DNA of 64,000 bases from Deinococcus taeanensis (GCF_020229735.1 NZ_CP083455.1:2658501-2722500); one strand, 5' to 3'. Positions 19,415 to 28,006 are shown, numbered from the stretch's first letter. Numbers and translations are program-made. The notes: a model not told the origin generated them from the letters alone.

Positions 19415-19858
19415 TCAGGTGTTGCCTGAGGAGCGCCCGTGGAAGCGGGCGTGCTGCCAGAAGCCCACGAAATCTTCAATCTGCGCCAGGAACCGCGAGA
19501 AGTCCGCTTCTTTCACCCAGTAGGAACTCGCTGCGAGGTCGTAGGCCCGCCGGATGTCCGTGGGCTGATCGGAGGTGGTGAGCATCACCACCGGCAGGAG
19601 CCGCAGCGCCGGGTCCTCACGGATGGCCTGCAGCACCTCCAGGCCGGTCATTCCGGGCATGTTCACGTCCAGAATCACGACGTCCGGAAGGGGCTGTTCG
19701 TCGCTGCGCAGCCAGGCCAGGGCTTCCGGACCTGTGGAGCACAGGTGCACGGCCGCCTTGTCCGGCAGCATGGCGAAGGCCTCTTTGGCCAGCATGCGGT
19801 CCGCGGCATTGTCGTCCACGAGCAGGATGGACAGTGAGGTGGGGTGGGCGCTGGCCAT
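19415..19858 (-). CDS. Single-domain response regulator (Rcp1-like)
   Basis: 147 aa, a receiver domain with no output domain. Acidic pocket Asp15 and Asp16 (LLVDDN), phospho-acceptor Asp64 (VVILDVNMPG), Thr94/95 (VMLTTSD) and Lys116 (SYWVKEADF) are all present. The pattern DDN, Y-W-V-K-E and a C-terminal FWxxAR matches Rcp1/CheY-like regulators that partner bacteriophytochrome-type kinases. No histidine kinase is adjacent, so the partner is elsewhere. TACCAT is 8 nt before the ATG, with AAGGTG between, so the leader is very short. Confidence 0.85.
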   Translation of the reverse strand: MASAHPTSLSILLVDDNAADRMLAKEAFAMLPDKAAVHLCSTGPEALAWLRSDEQPLPDVVILDVNMPGMTGLEVLQAIREDPALRLLPVVMLTTSDQPTDIRRAYDLAASSYWVKEADFSRFLAQIEDFVGFWQHARFHGRSSGNT

Positions 19859-20322
19859 GACACCTTATGGTAGGCCTTTACGAACGTGCGGCTGTGCGGA
19901 TGTACCGGTGCCCCTCTTGGGGGAGGTGCCTGCTCCTGCTCGCCGGGCGCGGGCACGCACCCAGGCTGGCCGGGCGGACGTCTGAAGCGCGGTACGGGCA
20001 AGTGCATCATGGTGCGGCTGTGCCGTTGAGGGGGTGCTGCGTGGTGGCCCCGGCGTGCCCCGAAGGCTCTGCGGGGACGTCTGAGCTGCGTCAGAAGAAG
20101 CCCGGCGAACTGCACTCAGCGTGTCTCCAGGCAGGTGCTCTGGGGGCCGCGAGGGCGCATGCCGGCTCTTTTGAAGCAGGGGGCACACGACCGGTTCAGC
20201 CTGGACTGTTCGTGAGGCGCTGGACTCTCGCTGTTGCGCATGGTTGAAGGCGGCCCACTGGCCGCCCCTGGTTGAAAGTCGTGTTATCCGCGTGGCCGCC
20301 TCCCGGCGCTCACGCGGGGAGT
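19859..20322. other. Intergenic region, no gene recognised
   Basis: 464 nt. An open frame at 19867-20247 (plus) has no promoter, SD or recognisable domain and is dismissed. The right end holds a GGCGGCC/GGCCGCC hairpin downstream of the small minus-strand gene at 20323. Confidence 0.45.
20249..20266 (-). terminator. Hairpin downstream of the 20323-20553 gene
   Basis: GGCGGCC (20249-20255), CACT loop, GGCCGCC (20260-20266): seven base pairs, followed on the minus strand by TTCAACC. It is about 57 nt after the stop of the small minus-strand gene. Confidence 0.4.
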
Positions 20323-20553
20323 TCAGGGCGTAGCGATGTGGCCCAGCGAGAGGCGGCCCATCAGTTCACCAAGGTGTTTGGAGGTGACGGGCAGAACCAC
20401 ACGGCCTTTGAGGTACAGGGCGCTGTCGCTGTGAACGGTCTGGCGTTTCACGTCGCGGAGGTACACGGTGTAGGTGCGGTGCTCGATGGTGAAGCGGACG
20501 CGGTCCATGGTGCCGGGCACCCATGAGAAACTCAGTTCGGTTAATGCGGTCAT
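20323..20553 (-). CDS. Small hypothetical protein
   Basis: 76 aa, beta-rich (VRFTIEHRTYTVYLRDVKR, ALYLKGRVVLPV), with no recognised family. The ATG at 20553 is preceded by GGGGAGAGG at SD distance, which is the best evidence that it is translated. No neighbours in the same direction closely follow it. Function unknown. Confidence 0.55.
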   Translation of the reverse strand: MTALTELSFSWVPGTMDRVRFTIEHRTYTVYLRDVKRQTVHSDSALYLKGRVVLPVTSKHLGELMGRLSLGHIATP

Positions 20554-20675
20554 TGACGCACCTCTCCCCTTTCGGCGCTGGGTGATTCGCCGTTCCTGGT
20601 CAGTATGCCCGCTGGCGGGTCCCGTTAAAGTTCAGCCCTTGCAGTTGTCTGGTGCGGGAACGTCTAGGATGGAGC

Positions 20676-20951
20676 ATGCTTCTTCTTCAGGGACAGTATG
20701 AGGTGGGCCCGACCAAGCGCCTGACTATCATCACGGACGCGCATGGTCTGCCGCGGGGCACTTTGCTGTCTGACGTGGAGGCTGTGGTGGAGGCCTGCGC
20801 GGCCAACGGTGGTCAGTGTGACGTGCAGGTGAACACGGCGTATGGCGTGATGCAGGGGCGCATCCAGGAGTACCCTTCGACCCGCAAGCATCACCGGTAC
20901 TACCAGGGGCACATGGCGTTCCTGCGGCCGGCCCTGCGGGCGGACGGCTGA
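20676..20951 (+). CDS. Small hypothetical protein
   Basis: 91 aa, alpha/beta, with KRLTIITDAHGLPRGTLLSDVE and a His/Arg/Tyr-rich tail (STRKHHRYYQGHMAFLRP). No family recognised. TAGGAT (20665-20670) is 5 nt before the ATG, fitting a leaderless start, and selects this ATG over an upstream one. The next gene starts 2 nt after its stop, so they form an operon. Confidence 0.6.
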   Translation: MLLLQGQYEVGPTKRLTIITDAHGLPRGTLLSDVEAVVEACAANGGQCDVQVNTAYGVMQGRIQEYPSTRKHHRYYQGHMAFLRPALRADG

Positions 20952-20953
20952 TC

Positions 20954-21172
20954 GTGGATAGCGTCATTTTCGCCATGGTGCGTCAGGTGGCGGCCACGTG
21001 GTACGCGATGGCTGGGCTGCAGGGGCATTCTGCGGAACAGGCCGGCGAGGTGGCCATGCAGCAGGCGTCCTTGTTTCTCAGTGACCTGGGGATTGTGGAG
21101 CATGCCGGGCCGTACCTTGACGGTGCGCGCAAGGCGCTGGGAACGGCGCAGGATCTGGGTTTCGGAGCCTGA
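20954..21172 (+). CDS. Small hypothetical protein
   Basis: 72 aa if GTG at 20954 is used (65 aa from ATG at 20975). Helical, amphipathic (VRQVAATWYAMAGLQG, then SAEQAGEVAMQQASLFLSDLG). No SD; it starts 2 nt after the preceding stop and is probably translated by coupling. Function unknown. Confidence 0.5.
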   Translation: MDSVIFAMVRQVAATWYAMAGLQGHSAEQAGEVAMQQASLFLSDLGIVEHAGPYLDGARKALGTAQDLGFGA

Positions 21173-21228
21173 GCAGCGCCCGGGGCGGCATCGTCCATGG
21201 GCGGGGGGCTGCGGGCGTATGGTGAGGC

Positions 21229-21633
21229 ATGAAAGGTCTGTTGTGTGTGATCCTGCTGCTGGGGACCGCTGACGCTGACGCTTTTCCCGCCCTGACGCAT
21301 GTGGAGCAGGTGCATCCGCCGTCCGGTCAGGGGGTGGAGGTGCGGCGCGTGGCGTGCAGTGCGCCGGGCAGACCAGTGTTGGCGGCGGCGTTGACGCTCG
21401 AGCCGGCCGGGGCGCTGTCCTGGCAGGTGGTGCAGCTGGAGACGAACGAGGCGGGCGCGGAGGTTCTGGCCGTGGGCCGGACGCTGCCGCAGATTCAGCC
21501 GCACTACGCGCGGTACGTGACGCGCGGCGCGCCGGTGGGTCGGGTAACGTTCACGGCGCTGGTGGGGACCTGGAAGTTGTTCGGGCTGAAGTTCAGCTGG
21601 CAGGACGCGACGTACCGCTGCGTGCTGTCCTGA
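21229..21633 (+). CDS. Secreted hypothetical protein
   Basis: 134 aa with signal peptide MKGLLCVILLLGTADADA, cleavage near residue 18. The mature protein is beta-rich (PVLAAALTLEPAGALSWQVVQL, PVGRVTFTALVG) with two Cys (near residues 43 and 131) that may pair. TATGGT (21218-21223) is 5 nt before the ATG (leaderless). No family recognised. Confidence 0.62.
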   Translation: MKGLLCVILLLGTADADAFPALTHVEQVHPPSGQGVEVRRVACSAPGRPVLAAALTLEPAGALSWQVVQLETNEAGAEVLAVGRTLPQIQPHYARYVTRGAPVGRVTFTALVGTWKLFGLKFSWQDATYRCVLS

Positions 21634-21637
21634 CACG

Positions 21638-21664
21638 CGCGGGGCCCTGAAGAAAGGCCCCGCG
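21638..21664. terminator. Bidirectional terminator hairpin
   Basis: CGCGGGGCC (21638-21646), loop CTGAAGAAA, GGCCCCGCG (21656-21664): nine perfect base pairs between two convergent genes, 5 nt after one stop and 24 nt from the other. No clear U run. Confidence 0.6.
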
Positions 21665-21687
21665 GACGGTTCAGTGACCTGCCGGCT

Positions 21688-22836
21688 CTACTTTCCCTGC
21701 TGGGAGAGTTTCAGGTAGTAGGCGCTGCTTTTGTCGTTCGGGTCAAGTGCCACGGCCTGCATGTAGGCGGCGCTGGCACCGGCGTAGTCCTTGCGTTCGT
21801 AGCGGACGCGGCCCAGCCACGCCCACGCTTTGGCGTAGCGGGGGTTCTGCTGCGTGGCGGCCTGGAAGCCGGTCTCTGCGGCGGTCCTGTCGCCCGCGGC
21901 GTACCGGGCGTACGCGGCGCGGTAGGTGCGGACGGCAGTCAGGCCGTAGGTCTGCGCTTCCTGCGCGAGTGTGAGGTTGTACCGGTCGGCGGCAGTGGGT
22001 TTGGGCAGGGCGCTCAGGGCGGTGTAGGCCTCCAGGGCCGCCTGGGGGTTGCCGAGTTCCAGGGCCAGCCGGCCGGCTTCGCGCTGCGCGTCCGCGAAGT
22101 TCGGGGCGCTGCGTGCCGCTTCCTGGAAGCCGGCGAGCGCCTGCGCCTTGCGCCCGGCGTCGAGTTCGCCGTAGGCGCGGCTGAAGGCGCGGGTGGCGGC
22201 GGGACCGTACTGGGCGGCGCTGACGCTGAGGCTGCGGAAGTACGTGAGGGTTTTGTCGCCTGGGTTGAGGCTCAGCGCGCGGTCGTACAGGGTCTGCGCC
22301 TGCGTGTAGTTCCCGGCTTCCAGGGCGGTGCGGGCGGCCCAGGCGGCGCACTGGGCGCTGCGGGGGTCGAGGGTCAGGCAGGTCTGGAAGAACGCGGCGG
22401 CCTGATCGGGCTGGTTGCGGGTGTACGCGGCGTAGCCGAGGTTGTACTGCACGTTCGCGGCGCTTGTCGCCTCAGCCGCGTTCTGGGTGGCGGGCGCCAC
22501 CTTGAAGTAGGCGTTCCAGGCAAGTTCCGCCTGACGCCAGAAGCGCACCTCGGTGTAGATCTCCGCGCGGAGTTTCAGAAAGTCGGCGTTGTCGGGTGCG
22601 GCAGCGACGGCGGCCTCGGCAGCGGCGGCGGCCTGTTTCCAGAGCGGCTGATCGATGTTCGCGCTGCCTCTGGGGTAGGCGGCGCGCGCCCGCTCGGCCA
22701 GGGTGCGGGCGGTGGTGGCGTGCGCGGCGGCGCTCTGCGGCGCCGCCTGCGCGGGCGCCGAGGGGGCACCGGGGGTCGTCTGGGCGTGGGCAGTCAGGGT
22801 GCCGGTCAGGGCCAGCAGCAGGGTCAGGGAACGCAT
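21688..22836 (-). CDS. Secreted TPR-repeat protein
   Basis: 382 aa. The signal peptide MRSLTLLLALTGTLTAHA is cut near residue 18. Helical tetratricopeptide repeats run from about residue 60 to the C-terminus; clear units include NVQYNLGYAAYTRNQPDQAAA, QAQTLYDRALSLNPGD and YAGASAAYMQAVALDPND. Such proteins are periplasmic or envelope scaffolds; no enzyme motif is present. The start at 22836 is set by AAAGGAG 6 nt upstream. Divergent from def. Confidence 0.82.
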   Translation of the reverse strand: MRSLTLLLALTGTLTAHAQTTPGAPSAPAQAAPQSAAAHATTARTLAERARAAYPRGSANIDQPLWKQAAAAAEAAVAAAPDNADFLKLRAEIYTEVRFWRQAELAWNAYFKVAPATQNAAEATSAANVQYNLGYAAYTRNQPDQAAAFFQTCLTLDPRSAQCAAWAARTALEAGNYTQAQTLYDRALSLNPGDKTLTYFRSLSVSAAQYGPAATRAFSRAYGELDAGRKAQALAGFQEAARSAPNFADAQREAGRLALELGNPQAALEAYTALSALPKPTAADRYNLTLAQEAQTYGLTAVRTYRAAYARYAAGDRTAAETGFQAATQQNPRYAKAWAWLGRVRYERKDYAGASAAYMQAVALDPNDKSSAYYLKLSQQGK

Positions 22837-23023
22837 GCGTACTCCTTTCAGGAAAGGGGCGGAAGGGGGGTGGATGGTCTCCCGGTCATGCAAGCAGGTC
22901 CGCCTGACGCCCGGGTGGCCACTTGGGTAAGGGTGACTTCATCTTCCGCGCCCCTTGCCGGGAGGTGACTATGGGAGGCGGGTCAGGGTCGGGCGCGGAG
23001 CGGTCTGGTAAAACAGGAGTACT

Positions 23024-23683
23024 GTGACGGACCCTGCTGCCCCCCGCGTGTATCCCCTGCGCCTGTACGGCGACCCGGTGCTGCGCCGTAAAGCCAAGCC
23101 TCTGCATGCCACGGATCTGCTGACCGTCCCGGGTTTCGGCCCGCAGACGGTGCGGCAGGTGGCGGACACCATGCTCGAAACGATGTTCGAGGCGCATGGC
23201 GTGGGGCTCGCCGCGCCGCAGATCGGTCTACCCGTGCGGTTGTTCGTGGCCGTGGAGTACGAGGATGACGAGGAGGAGAACGAAGGGCAGGAAAAGCCCC
23301 TGAAGTCCCGCGTGCTGCGCGAGTACGTGATGCTCAATCCGACCCTGAAGGTCATGGACAAGAAAAAGGACCGCTCGTACCAGGAGGGCTGCCTGAGCAT
23401 TCCGGGCATCTACGAGGAGGGCGTGCCGAGGGCGCGGGCAGTGCAGGTGAGTTACACCGATCTGGACGGCCAGGCGCGCGTGATAGAGGCTGATGATTAC
23501 CTCGCCCGGGTGTTTCAGCATGAGGCTGATCACCTCGACGGCGTGATGTTCCTGGACCGCCTGCCGCCGGAGGTGACCGAGGACTACCGCAGGGAACTGC
23601 TGGCGATTCAGCAGAAGTCCCGCGCGTTCCTGAATGACCTTGCGCTGCGTGAGCGGCAGCGGCGGGAAGAGGCGAGCCTTTGA
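23024..23683 (+). CDS. def: Peptide deformylase
   Basis: 219 aa metalloenzyme removing the formyl group from nascent peptides. The three motifs are present: GVGLAAPQIG (59-68), EGCLSIPG with metal-ligand Cys123, and QHEADHLDG with the two His ligands (166, 170). An acidic insertion at about 79-95 (EYEDDEEENEGQEK) lengthens it beyond the about 170 aa of E. coli Def. GTG start with AGGAG 5-6 nt upstream. It overlaps fmt by 4 nt (TTGA), so the pair is one operon. Confidence 0.95.
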   Translation: MTDPAAPRVYPLRLYGDPVLRRKAKPLHATDLLTVPGFGPQTVRQVADTMLETMFEAHGVGLAAPQIGLPVRLFVAVEYEDDEEENEGQEKPLKSRVLREYVMLNPTLKVMDKKKDRSYQEGCLSIPGIYEEGVPRARAVQVSYTDLDGQARVIEADDYLARVFQHEADHLDGVMFLDRLPPEVTEDYRRELLAIQQKSRAFLNDLALRERQRREEASL

Positions 23684-24627
23684 CCGCGCCCCGCGTGGCG
23701 TTTTTCGGGTCGCCGGCATTCGCGCTGCCCGTGCTGGAGGCCATCCGCGCACGGTTTGAAGTGACGCTGGTGGTCGCGCAGCCGGACAAACCGGTCGGGC
23801 GGGGCCTGAAACTCACGCCGCCGCCTGTCGCTGCGCGCGCCGCCGAGCTGGGCCTGCCACTCGCACAGCCCCGGAAACTGCGGGGCAACGCGGCCTTCGA
23901 AGCGCAGCTGCGTGACTCGGGGGCAGAGGTCGCCGTCACCTGCGCGTACGGGAAGATCCTGCCGCTCAGCGTGCTCACGGTGCCGCGCTTCGGGTTTCTG
24001 AACACGCACACCAGTCTGCTGCCCGCCTACCGGGGGGCCGCGCCGATTCAGTGGGCCTTGATCCGCGGGGAGAGCGTGACCGGCACGACCATCATGCAGA
24101 CGGACGAGGGCATGGACACCGGCCCCATTCTCCTGCAGGAGCCGCTGCCTATCGCGCCGGAGTGGACCAGTGTGGAACTCGCGGACGCGCTCAGCTCGCA
24201 GGCGGCGCGCCTGATCGTGCAGGCCCTCGCCAGTCTGGACGCCCTCTCCCCCACTCCGCAGGACCACGCGCGCGCCACGCACGCCCCCATGCTCGTCAAG
24301 GAGGACGGGTTCGTGCGCTGGGCTGACACCGCGCGCCAGATTGTGAACCGCTCCCGGGGCGTGGCGGCGTGGCCGCAGACGACAGCGTTTCTGGGGGGCG
24401 CGCGGCTGAAGCTGGGTGGCCTGAGCGTCACGGACGGCCAGGGGGCGCCCGGCGAGGTGCTGAACGTCACCGCGGGGGGCGTGACGGTCGCTGCGGGTGA
24501 GGCGGCCGTGCTGATCCGCACGGTGCAGCCGGAGGCCCGCAAGGCGCTGCCGGCGGCCACCTGGGCGCAGGCGTCGGGGGTCACGCGCGGGGCGCGGCTG
24601 GACCTCTGGGAACCCCCCGCCTCCTGA
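23680..24627 (+). CDS. fmt: Methionyl-tRNA formyltransferase
   Basis: 315 aa. It formylates initiator Met-tRNA using 10-formyl-THF, the step that Def later reverses. The catalytic Asn108, His110 and Asp146 are seen in FLNTHTSLLPAYRGAAP and DEGMDTG. The N-terminus is RVAFFGSPAFALPVL. It starts at TTG (23680), overlapping the def stop (TTGA); no better start lies downstream before the beta-strand 1 sequence. Its 3' end is 16 nt from the next gene. Confidence 0.95.
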   Translation: MTAPRVAFFGSPAFALPVLEAIRARFEVTLVVAQPDKPVGRGLKLTPPPVAARAAELGLPLAQPRKLRGNAAFEAQLRDSGAEVAVTCAYGKILPLSVLTVPRFGFLNTHTSLLPAYRGAAPIQWALIRGESVTGTTIMQTDEGMDTGPILLQEPLPIAPEWTSVELADALSSQAARLIVQALASLDALSPTPQDHARATHAPMLVKEDGFVRWADTARQIVNRSRGVAAWPQTTAFLGGARLKLGGLSVTDGQGAPGEVLNVTAGGVTVAAGEAAVLIRTVQPEARKALPAATWAQASGVTRGARLDLWEPPAS

Positions 24628-24643
24628 GGGCGTACCCGGGGCC

Positions 24644-25258
24644 ATGAGCCTCACCTTTCCGCTGACCCTGGAATTCAAGTTCAGTCTTTTCACCGAGCTT
24701 CGGGTCACCGACGCGGGCGGCCAGCTGGTGGCCGTGGTGAAGGAAAAGACCTTCAGTGTGCGGGACGAGGTCCGGGTGTTCCGCGATGAGCACAAGCAGG
24801 TGCAGACGCACCGCATGAAAGCCCGCGGGTTCATGGCCGGCGCGCTCGACTGGAAGGCGCGGCGCCTGATCGAGCGTACGGACGGCTCCCCGGTCGGGGC
24901 GCTGCAGGCACAGGGCATGCGAACCCTGTGGGGCGCCGCCTACGACCTGCTTGGCCCAGACGGTGAGGGCCGGTTCACCATTCGTGACGATCATCCGTGG
25001 CTGGGCGTCATCGAGGGCCTTCTGGACGCCATTCCGTTCGTCGGGGATTTTATCGCCATGGGTTTCGACTACCTCGTGAACCCCACGTACACCGTCACGG
25101 ACACCGCTGGGCAGGCGGCGTACCGGGTGCATAAGAAACGCAGCGTGTTCGCGCGGCGCTTCACGGTGGAGGAACTTCAGCCGCGCGGCGGCCAGGACGA
25201 CGAACTTGTCCTGCTGGGGCTGATTCAGCTGATTCTGCGCGAACGCGAACGCGGGTAA
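24644..25258 (+). CDS. LURP-one/Tubby-like protein
   Basis: 204 aa, beta-barrel-like with a conserved sequence layout of the LOR (LURP-one-related) or phospholipid-scramblase-like group: FPLTLEFKFSLFTELRVTD, GGQLVAVVKEKTFSVRDEVRVF, then YTVTDTAGQAAYRVHKKRS. A hydrophobic stretch at about 125-145 (WLGVIEGLLDAIPFVGDFIAMGF) may touch a membrane. Function unknown. Starts 16 nt after fmt and is followed 2 nt later by another small gene, so it may be read with the def-fmt transcript. Confidence 0.65.
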   Translation: MSLTFPLTLEFKFSLFTELRVTDAGGQLVAVVKEKTFSVRDEVRVFRDEHKQVQTHRMKARGFMAGALDWKARRLIERTDGSPVGALQAQGMRTLWGAAYDLLGPDGEGRFTIRDDHPWLGVIEGLLDAIPFVGDFIAMGFDYLVNPTYTVTDTAGQAAYRVHKKRSVFARRFTVEELQPRGGQDDELVLLGLIQLILRERERG

Positions 25259-25260
25259 CC

Positions 25261-25485
25261 ATGCGGCCGGAGGACCAGCAGACCTGCCTGGCCCTGATGG
25301 CTTTCCTCGACGCCTACTGGCGGCACACCGCCGCGGGCGGCACGGGAACACCGCTGGGTTCACTGCGTTCTGAGGGAAGGGGGCCGGGCAGCCTGGCGCT
25401 GATCGAGCAGGCGCGTGAAGACGGCGCAGCGCTGGCCCGCGCGCAGGCCAGCAGGAACGCAGCTGAACGCCGCTCAGGAAGCTGA
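25261..25485 (+). CDS. Small hypothetical protein
   Basis: 74 aa, mostly helical (PEDQQTCLALMAFLDAYWRH; LALIEQAREDGAALARAQ), no recognised family. It begins 2 nt after the stop of the LURP-like gene, so it is probably translated by coupling. Convergent with the endonuclease III gene. Confidence 0.5.
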   Translation: MRPEDQQTCLALMAFLDAYWRHTAAGGTGTPLGSLRSEGRGPGSLALIEQAREDGAALARAQASRNAAERRSGS

Positions 25486-25508
25486 GCAGGCGGCGCCCGG
25501 CCGGGCAT

Positions 25509-26234
25509 TCAACCCTTCCAGCTGGGCACGTGCTCGCCGTACTGGGCGTAGGCGTCGCAGCGCTCACGCAGGACGCACGCCCCACATTTCGGCCGGTGCC
25601 AGGTGCAGACGCGCTGCCCGTGGCGCAGCAGGTTCACGTGAAGCTCGTACAGAAAGGGCGGGTCGGGCGGCAGGAGTTTCAGCAGCGCGCGGTGCGCGGC
25701 CTGCTCCCCCATTTTTGGGATGGCCCCCATGCGGGTGGTGGTGCGGTGCACGTGAGTATCGACCGGGAACACCGGCCGGGCGTAGTTGAACAGCAGCACC
25801 AGGCTGGCTGTCTTGATGCCCACGCCGGGCAGGTCGGTGAGCCACTTCAGGGCGTCCTTGACGGGCAGGTCGCGCAGAAAATCGAGGTTGTAGCCGCTGG
25901 GGGAATCCCGGATGGCAATCAGGGCCTGCTGGATCCGCGGCGCCTTGCTTTCCGGGTAGTTGCTGCGGCGGATGGCGTGGGCGACCGCGTCGGTGGGCGC
26001 GGCGATGATGTCGTCCCAGTTTCCGAGCGCGCGAAGTTCCTGGTAGGCGGCATCCTCGTCGCGCCAGTTGGTGCGCTGGGACAGGATGGTGCTGATCAGT
26101 TCGTGCATCGGGTCGCGGCGGGGGTCGAGGGGCCGTTCGCCGTACTCGGCGCGCAGCTGGTCTTTTACCCAGGTGAGCAGTTCGGCCCGCTCCGGTTCGG
26201 GGCGGGCCGCGTTCAGGGGAGCGGGGGTGGTCAT
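25509..26234 (-). CDS. nth: Endonuclease III
   Basis: 241 aa DNA glycosylase/AP lyase for oxidised pyrimidines. The helix-hairpin-helix LPGVGIKTAS (135-144) carries catalytic Lys141; Asp159 lies in VFPVDTHVHR. A [4Fe-4S] motif C-x6-C-x2-C-x5-C is seen at Cys210, 217, 220, 226. Start MTTPAPLNAA at 26234 chosen; upstream in-frame residues are low-complexity and overlap a separate small gene ending 4 nt upstream. D. radiodurans has several Nth paralogs; which one this matches is not decided. Confidence 0.9.
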   Translation of the reverse strand: MTTPAPLNAARPEPERAELLTWVKDQLRAEYGERPLDPRRDPMHELISTILSQRTNWRDEDAAYQELRALGNWDDIIAAPTDAVAHAIRRSNYPESKAPRIQQALIAIRDSPSGYNLDFLRDLPVKDALKWLTDLPGVGIKTASLVLLFNYARPVFPVDTHVHRTTTRMGAIPKMGEQAAHRALLKLLPPDPPFLYELHVNLLRHGQRVCTWHRPKCGACVLRERCDAYAQYGEHVPSWKG

Positions 26235-26238
26235 GGCC

Positions 26239-26421
26239 TCAGGACTGCTGGGGGGTGCTGTCCCCTTCGACCTCGTCGCGCCCGCCTTCGGCCGGGTCGG
26301 GTTTCGCGGCTGGATCAATGTCGGGGTCCTTGCCGCGCGCCTGTTCGGGAATGTCCTGACGCTGACCTTCGGCGGGGGACTGGTTGGCGGGGTCGTACCC
26401 GGTTTTCTGATCGTCGGTCAT
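26239..26421 (-). CDS. Small acidic hydrophilic protein
   Basis: 60 aa, no hydrophobic core, rich in Asp, Glu, Gln, Pro and Gly (MTDDQKTGYDPANQSPAEG and so on). Likely intrinsically disordered, like hydrophilin-type stress proteins, but no family is certain. Its stop lies 4 nt before the nth start codon, indicating co-transcription with nth. AAAGG is close to the ATG. Confidence 0.5.
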   Translation of the reverse strand: MTDDQKTGYDPANQSPAEGQRQDIPEQARGKDPDIDPAAKPDPAEGGRDEVEGDSTPQQS

Positions 26422-26467
26422 GCCTTTCAGCTTGCCCGGCAGTTCGGGTGCGGGGATGCGAGGGGCC

Positions 26468-26503
26468 TCAGGGGCCCTTCATGTGCGTGGAGGCGGCCCC
26501 TGA
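26468..26503 (-). terminator. Possible terminator after the dehydrogenase E2 gene
   Basis: TCAGGGGCC (26468-26476) pairs with GGCCCCTGA (26495-26503), nine base pairs with an 18-nt loop, about 30 nt downstream of the E2 stop on the minus strand. No U run. Confidence 0.4.
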
Positions 26504-26533
26504 TGCGAGGAGCCGCCTTCACTGTCAAGAGGT

Positions 26534-28006
26534 TTACATCGCTTCGAGCATCAGCCGGTCAGGGTTCTCCAGCAGGCGGATGACTTCCTTGCAGAAGCGG
26601 GCGGCTTCGGCGCCGTCCACGAGGCGGTGATCGAAGGAGAGGCTCAGGTACATCATGTGCGCCACGACGATGTTGTCGTGCTCGTCCACGATGGCGCGTT
26701 TCTGGATCGAGTGCACGCCGAGAATGGCGGCGTCGGGCACATTGATGATCGGGAAGGAGAACAGCGCACCGATGGAACCGATGTTCGTGATGCTGAAGGT
26801 GCTGCCAGCCAGTTCGTCGGCCTGGAGCTTCCCGGCCTGGGCGCGGCCGGCGAGGTCGGTCACCTCACGCGCGAGGTCGAAGATACTCTTGTGGTTGACG
26901 TCCTTCAGAACCGGCACAGTCAGGCCGGCGTCCGTGGCGACAGCCATGCCGATGTTGAAGTAGCGTTTGTGCACGATCTCCTGCGTGGCCTCGTCGAAGG
27001 AACTGTTCAGGCTGGGGTACTTGCGCAGCGCCGCAGCGACGGCCTTGAAGATGAACGGCAGGTACGAGAGCTTCACGCCGGCCGCCGCAGCGTCGTCCTT
27101 CACGCGGGCGCGGAACGCCACGAGCCGGCTGAGGTTGACCTCGTCCACGGTCAGGGTGCGGACGGTGTACAGGTGGCTGGCGACCATCTGGTTGCTGATG
27201 GCGCGGCGCATTCCGCGCAGCGGCACGCGCTCTTCGAGGTGCTCGTAGCCTTTGGGCGTGCGGTACTGCACGGGGGGGACAGGCAGCCCCCCGGCGGCGG
27301 GGGTCCTGGTGGGGGCGGCCGGGGTGGACAGAGCCGGGGCAGCTGGCGGGGTGGGCGCGGGGACGGCGTTGCCCTGCCCCTGGTGCGCGAGGACGTCCGT
27401 GACGCGGACGCGGCCGTTGGGGCCGCTGCCGCGCACCTGCGTCAGGTCGAGGTTCAGTTCGCGGGCCAGCTGGCGTGCGGCGGGCACAGCCAGCACGCGG
27501 CCGTCGGGGCGCGCCGCGGGCTGCGCGGGCGCGGCCTGAGGCGCCGCCTGGCGCTGGCCGAGGCCCTGCACCTGCACTTTCTCATCACTGGAGAACGCCT
27601 TGAAGAGACTGCTGGAGTCGTCGTCGGCCTTGTTGTGCAGGTGTCCGGCTTCCACAATGCTGCCGCCCACCTGTTCGCGTTCTTCCTGCGCCTGCGGGGG
27701 CAACGCCACCGCCGGGCCGTTGCCGGCGCTCGCCTGGACGCCCTGCGTGGCGCTGGGGGCGCCCGCGCCGCCGGTTTCGTCGATCAGGGCGATGGCCGCG
27801 TGAACGGCCACCACGTCGCCTTCCCCCGCAAGCCGTTTGCTGAGCACGCCCGCCACAGGGCTGGGCAGTTCCACGGTGACCTTGTCGGTCATGACTTCGC
27901 ACAGCGGCTGTTCGAGGGCAATGGTGTCGCCCTCCCGGACGAGCCATTTGAGAATTTCACCCTCGACGACACTCTCGGCGAGTTCAGGCAACAGCACTTC
28001 TTTCAT
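26534..28006 (-). CDS. bkdB: 2-oxoacid dehydrogenase E2 (dihydrolipoamide acyltransferase)
   Basis: 490 aa core subunit that moves acyl groups to CoA. The lipoyl domain (1-80) has the lipoylated Lys42 in EVMTDKVTVELP. A flexible Ala/Pro linker is followed by the E1/E3-binding domain (about 175-215: AVPAARQLARELNLDLTQV, SGPNGRVRVTDVL). The catalytic domain (about 260-490) ends with SLSFDHRLVDGAEAARF and its catalytic His. MTDKV favours a branched-chain 2-oxoacid complex; branched-chain substrate is an inference. SD GAGGT is 6 nt upstream of the ATG. Last gene of the E1alpha-E1beta-(membrane protein)-E2 group. Confidence 0.9.
   Translation of the reverse strand: MKEVLLPELAESVVEGEILKWLVREGDTIALEQPLCEVMTDKVTVELPSPVAGVLSKRLAGEGDVVAVHAAIALIDETGGAGAPSATQGVQASAGNGPAVALPPQAQEEREQVGGSIVEAGHLHNKADDDSSSLFKAFSSDEKVQVQGLGQRQAAPQAAPAQPAARPDGRVLAVPAARQLARELNLDLTQVRGSGPNGRVRVTDVLAHQGQGNAVPAPTPPAAPALSTPAAPTRTPAAGGLPVPPVQYRTPKGYEHLEERVPLRGMRRAISNQMVASHLYTVRTLTVDEVNLSRLVAFRARVKDDAAAAGVKLSYLPFIFKAVAAALRKYPSLNSSFDEATQEIVHKRYFNIGMAVATDAGLTVPVLKDVNHKSIFDLAREVTDLAGRAQAGKLQADELAGSTFSITNIGSIGALFSFPIINVPDAAILGVHSIQKRAIVDEHDNIVVAHMMYLSLSFDHRLVDGAEAARFCKEVIRLLENPDRLMLEAM

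Noticed and set aside
18980..19429. 149-codon frame across the 59-bp tandem repeat
   Set aside because: The repeat length of 59 nt is not a multiple of three, so the same sequence is read in two frames; this argues against coding.
19867..20247. 126-codon open frame after the orphan response regulator
   Set aside because: No SD or leaderless -10 at the right distance and no recognisable protein content.
25624..25640. GTTCACGTGAAG inside nth, similar to parS
   Set aside because: It matches the 16-bp parS consensus at only 12 positions and lies in coding sequence; one such match is expected in this much DNA. The two sites near mnmG are far better.
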